Part shown: piece after piece, positions 1-6,000 of the stretch | Numbering within the stretch: position 1 is the first letter of the stretch | Layout of the letters: every line of letters begins with the position of its first letter | Assembly: GCF_903643065.1 (NCBI RefSeq) | Contig: NZ_CAHJWX010000090.1 | Location: 1 to 7,062 of the forward strand | Length of the DNA stretch: 7,062 nt | DNA from: Sphingomonas bacterium | Lineage (GTDB): Bacteria; Pseudomonadota; Alphaproteobacteria; Sphingomonadales; Sphingomonadaceae | Direction: 5' to 3' | Made by a program: the position numbers and the translations under genes | Notes under the pieces: model-generated | What the model was told of the DNA's origin: nothing | Database searches by the model: none | Seen by the model: the letters and a program-made list of their open reading frames with translations, nothing else

Positions 1-12
1 CAGGTCGCTCAT
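1..12 (-). CDS. Start of the downstream gene (first four codons only)
   Basis: Read on the minus strand, ATG AGC GAC CTG (MSDL) begins at 12 and leaves the window at 1. The start is chosen because a strong GAGGAG ribosome binding site lies 8 bases upstream. It follows the autotransporter stop by 61 bases on the same strand. An ATG nearer the autotransporter stop is followed at once by TGA, so it cannot start a gene. Four residues are too few to assign a product. The spacing and the lack of a clear terminator suggest possible co-transcription with the autotransporter. Confidence 0.6.
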
Positions 13-20
13 CCGGGGGT

Positions 21-26
21 CTCCTC
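21..26 (-). promoter_or_regulatory. Ribosome binding site of the downstream gene
   Basis: The minus strand reads GAGGAG, then eight bases (ACCCCCGG), then ATG. The match to the anti-Shine-Dalgarno sequence and the spacing are near ideal. The GGAG core can also pair with CTCC immediately upstream (29-32) across a GTGA loop, giving a four-pair hairpin that would cover the site in the RNA. Confidence 0.65.
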
Positions 27-62
27 ACGGAGCCTGAATCAGATCGCGGCACTCACATCAAT

Positions 63-74
63 GGGTCCTGACCC
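63..74 (-). other. Short palindrome at the autotransporter stop codon
   Basis: GGGTCCTGACCC is a perfect 12-base inverted repeat that includes the first-transcribed edge of the intergenic region and the last base of the TAG stop. As RNA it would form four or five G/C-rich pairs with a tiny loop. No run of U follows, so it does not look like an intrinsic terminator and may be chance in such GC-rich DNA. Confidence 0.25.
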
Positions 75-3000
75 TAGAAGCGCAGGGTCGCGCCGCCGCC
101 GACGCGGTAGCTTCGTTGCGTGCCACCGGTCGCATCCGCGTTCAGCTGCAATCGGCTGCCGAGGTTCACCCGCAGCCCGAGGCCGGCATCGGCCCGATCC
201 TGCGCCAGGCCCGGATTGCTGATCGCGATCGTGACGGCATCGGTTTGGCCATCCGCGACGATCGCGGTCTGGCCGTTGCCGAACTCGTGGATGTACCCGC
301 CCTTCACATAGGCGGTGACGTTCGGGCTGAGCGAATAGCCCAGCTTGCCGTCCAGCTTCGCGACCGTCAGATCGTGGGTCGTGCGGCGCACGTTCCACAG
401 ATCGAGACCATCGGCCGATCCCGTCTCGGCGAAGCCGCGCAGCGTCTGGTGGACGCCCAGGACCTCTGCCGAGCCGTCGAACGACGCTCGTCTCGCCTGC
501 CGCTGATAGTCGAACCCGCCGCCATAGGTGACGATGAACGAACGGACGCCGCCAAAGCGCGCGGTCCCGTTGATGACCCCCCGCGTGCCGTGCGAGTCAT
601 CATCGCCGTAGACGCCGCGAGCCACCAGGCGAAGCGCCTGATCGGCGGTGACGGGGACCGAAACGCCGACCCCGAACTGATTCCCGTCGGTGCTCGCGGC
701 GACGAAGTCGCCACGGTCGCCGCCCGTCGAGCGGGTATAGGAGATGCTGGCGCGCGCGAAGCTCAGATCGCCGGCGAAGCCGACCTGGAACGCGGTGTTG
801 TTGAAGCGGTTGACCGAATAGCCGTCCGCCCGGCGTCCATCGAGCCGGTCGTGGTGGATCGCGCCGGTCGCGACGATCCGGCCGGACGCCAGGTGGTCAT
901 AGTCACTTAGGACGGGCAGGTTCTCCAGGAGCGATGCGCGACCCTCGTCGAGGATGCCCGCATAGCCGTCCGGCGAATAGCGCTTCAGCAGGTCGCTCAC
1001 CGATTGCCCGGACGCCAGCACCGCGACCGCCGCGCCGATCAGGTTCCCGCCGCGATACTGGGCGACGCCGCCCGGCGTGGTGATCCGCGTGGCGGCCACC
1101 GCCGCCGCGCCGACCGGGTTGACTGCCACCGCCGCCGCGAAAGCGTCGGGCGTGTAGCTGCCCAGGCCGTACACCGTGCCGTTCGAGACGTTGAACAACA
1201 GGTTCTGCGCGAAGCCGGCCTTGGTGATCGAGCCGAACGCGCCGGTCACGTGACCCGGTGCGAAGCGGAACAGCTGGATGCCCTGGCCCAGCGGCAGCTC
1301 ATAGGCCGAGGCCGGCTGCGACTTCTGGATCGCGAGCGTCGAACCGGGTTGCAGCGTGAGCGTCCCGTTGACGATGACCAAGTCGTTGCCCCCGGCCACG
1401 CCGGGACCGTTCGCGCCGTCGATCTGCATCGCCGCCACCGATTGGCTGGCATAGGTCAGGTTGGTGACGGTGATGATGCCGGGCGAGTTGCCCGGTGCCA
1501 CCGTGCCCGCGGCGGTGCCGCCGACCACGACATTGCCCATCACCGTGCCGTTGCCGGTCAGCGCGCCGCCGTTGGTGACGATCGTCGTGTTGCTGTTGAG
1601 CGTGCCGAGGACCGCGTTCGGCTGACCGATGTCGATCCCGTTGCCGAGGTGGAGGAGCGATCCGTCGATCATCGTCGTCGTGGCCGTCGCGGTGCCCTGC
1701 AGGTTCAGCGCGGCATCGCTGAGCGTCAGCGTCTGCGTCGAGATGGCGCTCGATGCACCGATGTCCAGCTTGCTGCCCGGCTGCACGGCGAAGTTGCCGG
1801 CCGTGACGTTGCCCGCGCCGTCGAGCGCGAAGCTGCCCGACGCGAACTTCACGGCGCCGGTGCCGGTGACCGTCCCGGTGAACGCGCCGCCGGTCGCCAG
1901 CGTCAGGGTGTTGACGCCGATGGCCAGGGTGCCCGTGCCGGTCAGGTCATGGATCGTCTGGTCCGCCTGCAGCGTCAGCGTGCCCGCGGTCGAAAGGCCG
2001 ACCGACAGCGCATGATCGAGCGCGCCGGCCTTCTGCACCGTCACGCCACCCTGGTAGATGGCGAGCGACACCGGCGCGACGCTGTCGTCGCCGCCCGCCA
2101 GCGTCAGCGTCCCGGTGCCGAGCTTGACGACGCTGCCGCCGGCGATGCCGCCGGCATAGGTGCCGTTGCTCGACTGGTTGATAACATACTGGCTGGCATT
2201 GGCGAGGACGATCGTCCCGCCGGCGCCCGACAGCGCACCCGAGCTCAACCCCGCACTGGCGACCAGCCTGCCTCCATCCTGCTGGAGCATGCCGTCCACG
2301 ATCAGCGGATCGGCGCTGGTCAGCGTCCCGCTGTTCACCAGGCTCCCCACCTGCACCGCGCCGCCGGTGGCGAGCGTCAGCGTGCCGCTGTTGGCGACGG
2401 CCCCGGTCACCGCGAACGGCGACGAAGCGCTCAGCATGCCAGCATTGTCGAGCGAGCCGAGCTTCGTGCCCGAACCACCCAGCGTGGCGGTGGCGCCCCG
2501 CGCGTTGGCGAACGGCCCGTCCACCAGCAGCTTCCCCGACGAGGCGAGCGTGCCGCCGTTGGCCAGGCTCGCCACGTGCGTGATCGAGCCATCGGCGAGC
2601 GTCAGCGTGCCCGTGCTAGTCAGCTTTCCCCCGACCGTGAGCGAACCGGCGACCGTCATCTCGTGGCCGTTGACGACGTCGCCGCCGATCCGGGCCGTCG
2701 AGCGGACGAATGCCGTGCCCGCGTTCGAGACGTTGCCGGTGACGACCAGCGCGGCGTTCAGCGTCGCCGTCCCCGTGTTGGCGAGGCTGGCGACGCGGTA
2801 ATCGGCGTTGCCGATCAGCGTGCCCGCGTTGGTCACGGCGCGGACCACGTCCGCCGTGCCGACGACGAGGGTGCCCGGCTGGCCGACCGTCACGTCGAGC
2901 GTGTCCGCGAACGTGCCGCCGCCCGTGGTGTCGAGCGTCCCGGCGTCGACCGTCAGACCGCCGGTGAAGCTGCTCGCGCCAGTCAGCTGCAGTGATCCGA

Positions 3001-6000
3001 TCCCCGCCTTGATCAGCTTGCCCGCGCCGGTGAAAATGCCGGCATAGCTGCTGTCGCCCGACTGATCGATGACCAGCGTGCCGGCGACCGTGCCGTCGGC
3101 ACCGCCCAGCTTCACCTCGCCCGCACCGCCCGCGAAGGTCGCGGTGTGGATGCTGCGGGTGGTGGAACCATCGCCCACCACCGTCAGGATGCCGTTGCTG
3201 ACGACGCTGCCGCTGGTGAGGTCGCCGGCGAGCAGGATCGTGCCGTCGCTCGCGAGGCTGGCGATCGACTGGTCGGCATCCAGCGCCAGCGTGGCGGAGC
3301 TGGCGATCCCCACCACCAGCGTCCGGCCGAGCGCCCGTGCCTGCTGCACCGCCACGCCGCCGGCCAGCACCGCCAGCGACGACGGGGACACGCTGTCGCG
3401 GTCACCCGTCAGGGTCAGCGTGGCGGCGCCGGTCTTGACGACCTGGCCGGTGCCGGTGATGCGGCCGGCATAGCTGCCGTCCTCGCCCTGATCGACCGTG
3501 TAGCGGCTCGCGCCGTTCAGCACGATCGCGCCACCCGCGCCCGACAGCGAGCCGGAGCGGACGTCGGCGTTCGCGACCAGCGATCCCGCGTCCTGGCGGT
3601 ACGGGCCGGCGATCGCGAGGACGTCGCCGGTCACGATGCCGCCGGTATTCACTAGGCTGCCAAAGGCGGGCGCCGACCCGGCGTTCAGGGTCATCGTGCC
3701 ACTATTGGCGACCGCGCCCACCACGGCGAGCGGCGCGTCGGCGGTCAAAATGCCGGCGTTGGTGATGCTGGCGAAGCGGGTGGCGCCGCCGGCGATCAGG
3801 GTTACCGCCCCGGTCCGCGCGTTGCCGACCGCCCCGTCCACGAGCAACGTGCCCGCGGCCGTCAGCGTGCCGCTGTTCGCGAGCGCGCCGACCATGTGCG
3901 TGGCCGACCCGGCCGCCAGCGTCAGCTGGCCGCTGTTGGTCGACGCACCGCCGACGAAGACCTGGCCCGAGGCCTCGGCCGTGGCGCCGTTGGCGAAGCT
4001 GCCGGCGATCTGCGTGGTCGGGCCATCGAGGTTCATCGTCGCGCCGTTGGCGACATCGCCCTTCACCGTCAGCGCCGAGCCGCTCTGGAAGGTGCCGCCA
4101 TTGGTGATGTTGCCGCCGATCTGGGCGAACGGGCCGGCCAGGACGAGGCCACCCTGATTGGCGACGTTGCCGGTCGAGACGAACGCGCCGTTCAGCGTCG
4201 CCGCCCCGCGATTGGCCAGGCTCGCCACGCCGTAATCGGCATTGGCGATCAGGGTGCCGGCGTTGGTCACGTCGTGCACGGCGTCGATCGTGCCGACGAC
4301 GAGCGTCGCGTCGCGCGCGATGCCGATGTCCAGGCTGTCGGCCAGGGTGCCGCCGCCCGTAGTGTCGAGGGTTCCGCCCGCGACCGTCAGGCCACCGGTG
4401 AAGTCGCTCGCGCCCGTCAGCGTGAGCGTGCCCGCACCAGCCTTGGTCAGGGCGCCCGCGCCCGTCACCGTGCCGGCAAAGGTCGACGCCGCCGACTGAT
4501 CGACCGTGAGCGCGACGCCGGCGAGGTCCACCACGCCGCCCGCGCCGCCGCTGAAGCCCAGGCCATGCACCGCGCGGCTCGCGCCCGTCACGCTCAGCCG
4601 GCCGTCGTTCGTGACGATGCCGCTGGTCGTCAGGTCAGCGGCGAGCGTCACCGTGCCGCTATTGGCGAGCGATGCGATCGCCTGGTCCGCCGACAGGGTG
4701 AGCGTGCCGGCCGGCCGGACGGTCAGCGTCAGCGTCGAACTCAGGACCCCCGTCGATTGCGCGGTCACGCCGCCGGCAAGCACGGTGAGCGTCGCCGGGG
4801 CGAAGCTGCCCGCCGCGCCGACGAGCGTCAGCGTCGCGTCGCCGGCCTTGGCGACGGCGCCATCCCCAGACACCTTGCCGGCGAAAATGCCGTCCGCCGT
4901 CTGCATGATGTCAAAGCGGGAGCCGTTCGCCAGCGCGACGGCGCCGCCCAGGCCCGAGAAGCTGCCCGTCGTCAGACCGGTGTTGCCGAACAGCGTGCCC
5001 GCGTTCTGGACATAGGCACCCGTCACGGTCAGCGCCGCGTTGGCGGTGATCGTGCCGGCGTTGGTCAGGCTGCCGAAGCTGGGCGACGACGACGCGTCCA
5101 GCGTAACGTTGCCGCTCGCCTGATTGTCGACCAGGCCAGCCACCGTCAGCGAGCCGGAGGCGCGGACGATGCCCGCGTTCGACAGCCCGCCACCGATCGC
5201 GACGACCGCGCCATCCGTCAGCACGAGCCGCGCGTTGGCGGCGTTGGTCACGTCCCCGATGGTGGACAGGCCGGCATTGATCGTCGCCAGGCCCGTGTTG
5301 GACAGCGTCCCCATGCCGAGCGCGGCGTTGGCGATCAGCGTGCCGGCGTTCCGGATCGATCCGACCGTGTCCGCCGTCCCGACCCGGAAGGTCGCGCCCT
5401 GGCCGACGCTCACCGCCAGCGTATCGGCCAGCGTGCCGCCGCCGGTGGTGTCGAGCGTGCCGGCATCGATCGCCAGCGCGCCGGTGAAGCTGCTGGCGCC
5501 CGTGAGCGTGAGGGATCCCGTCCCCGTCTTGGTCAGCGATCCGGCGCCGCTGAACGTACCGGCATAGGTTGATGCCCCCGACTGGACGATCACCAGCGTG
5601 TTTGCGGTCGTGCCCCCCACGCCGCCCAGATTGACGACGCCCGTGGCTTGACCGTTGAAGCCCGCCGTGCGGATCGTCCGCGTCGTGGCGGTCTCCTGGT
5701 TGTTGGCGATCAGGCCGATCACGTCGAGTTCGCCGCTGTTGGTGACGGTGCCGATCGTCGTAAGGTCGGCGGCCTGCATCCAGGTCCCGGCGTTGTCGAC
5801 CGCCCCGGCGGTCGTCGCGGCGAACTGCCGAAGCATGCCGCCCGATGCGTTCGCGATCGTCTCGCCGACGGTGGTGGTGCCGAAGAGCGCGAGCACCCCC
5901 GTATTGACAATCGACCCCGCCTTCAGGGTCGAGCCGAACGCGGTGAGGCCGTTGTTGCTGATCGCGTCCGCGCTCACCGCGCCGGCGGCCAGCAGGCTGC

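Larger units (their letters stand above)
1910..3163 (-). repeat. Passenger macro-repeat unit C (418 residues, 10 rungs)
   Basis: It begins TTRSIHTATFAGG and ends QADQTIHDLTGTGTLAIGVN. Order of parts: 47-residue lead with DQSGDSSYAG; 36-residue strand module (3022-2915); 28-residue cap; ten rungs of 17-20 residues, such as NAGTLIGNADYRVASLA and NSGTLTLATGGAVQVGSLV; 48-residue tail with INQSSNGTYAG; 35-residue second module (2137-2033); and a 41-residue end. The end is shorter than in units A and B, as expected for the last copy. One rung begins with Ser instead of Asn. Confidence 0.85.
3164..4582 (-). repeat. Passenger macro-repeat unit B (473 residues, 12 rungs)
   Basis: It begins ASRAVHGLGFSGG and ends SNGILTVVGDGS. 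Order of parts: 42-residue lead with VDQSAASTFAG; 36-residue strand module (4456-4349); 28-residue cap; twelve rungs of 17-21 residues; 48-residue tail with VDQGEDGSYAG; 35-residue second module (3448-3344); and a 60-residue end containing DADQSIASLASDGTILLAGD. This is the longest unit. Compared with C it carries one extra rung pair, at 4048-3938. Confidence 0.85.
4583..5686 (-). repeat. Passenger macro-repeat unit A (368 residues, 6 rungs)
   Basis: It begins TTRTIRTAGFNG and ends TNDGRLSVTG. Order of parts: 48-residue lead with VQSGASTYAG; 36-residue strand module (5542-5435); 28-residue cap; six rungs of 17-22 residues; 48-residue tail with IMQTADGIFAG; 35-residue second module (4861-4757); and a 58-residue end containing SADQAIASLANSGTVTLAAD. 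It is the shortest and most divergent of the three units, but its fixed parts match B and C in length exactly. Confidence 0.85.

Noticed and set aside
63..74. Terminator for the autotransporter
   Set aside because: The palindrome is short, overlaps the stop codon and has no U run after it.
116..910. Plus-strand open frame of 264 codons over the barrel region
   Set aside because: It lies wholly inside the barrel-coding sequence, which is unambiguous on the minus strand. No recognisable protein features.
1004..2995. Plus-strand open frame of 663 codons, antisense to the autotransporter
   Set aside because: The translation is Arg/Gln/Asp/Ala-rich with no domain, no ribosome binding site at a start and no hydrophobic core. 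It is expected when a GC-rich repetitive gene lacks stop codons on its other strand.
2033..5542. The regularly spaced repeats as a CRISPR array or minisatellite
   Set aside because: Repeat copies are protein-level, diverged in DNA, in frame and without spacer-like unique segments. They are explained by passenger beta-helix modules.
3896..5572. Plus-strand open frame of 558 codons
   Set aside because: Same kind of Arg-rich antisense shadow. Its internal repeats merely mirror the repeat units of the gene on the other strand.
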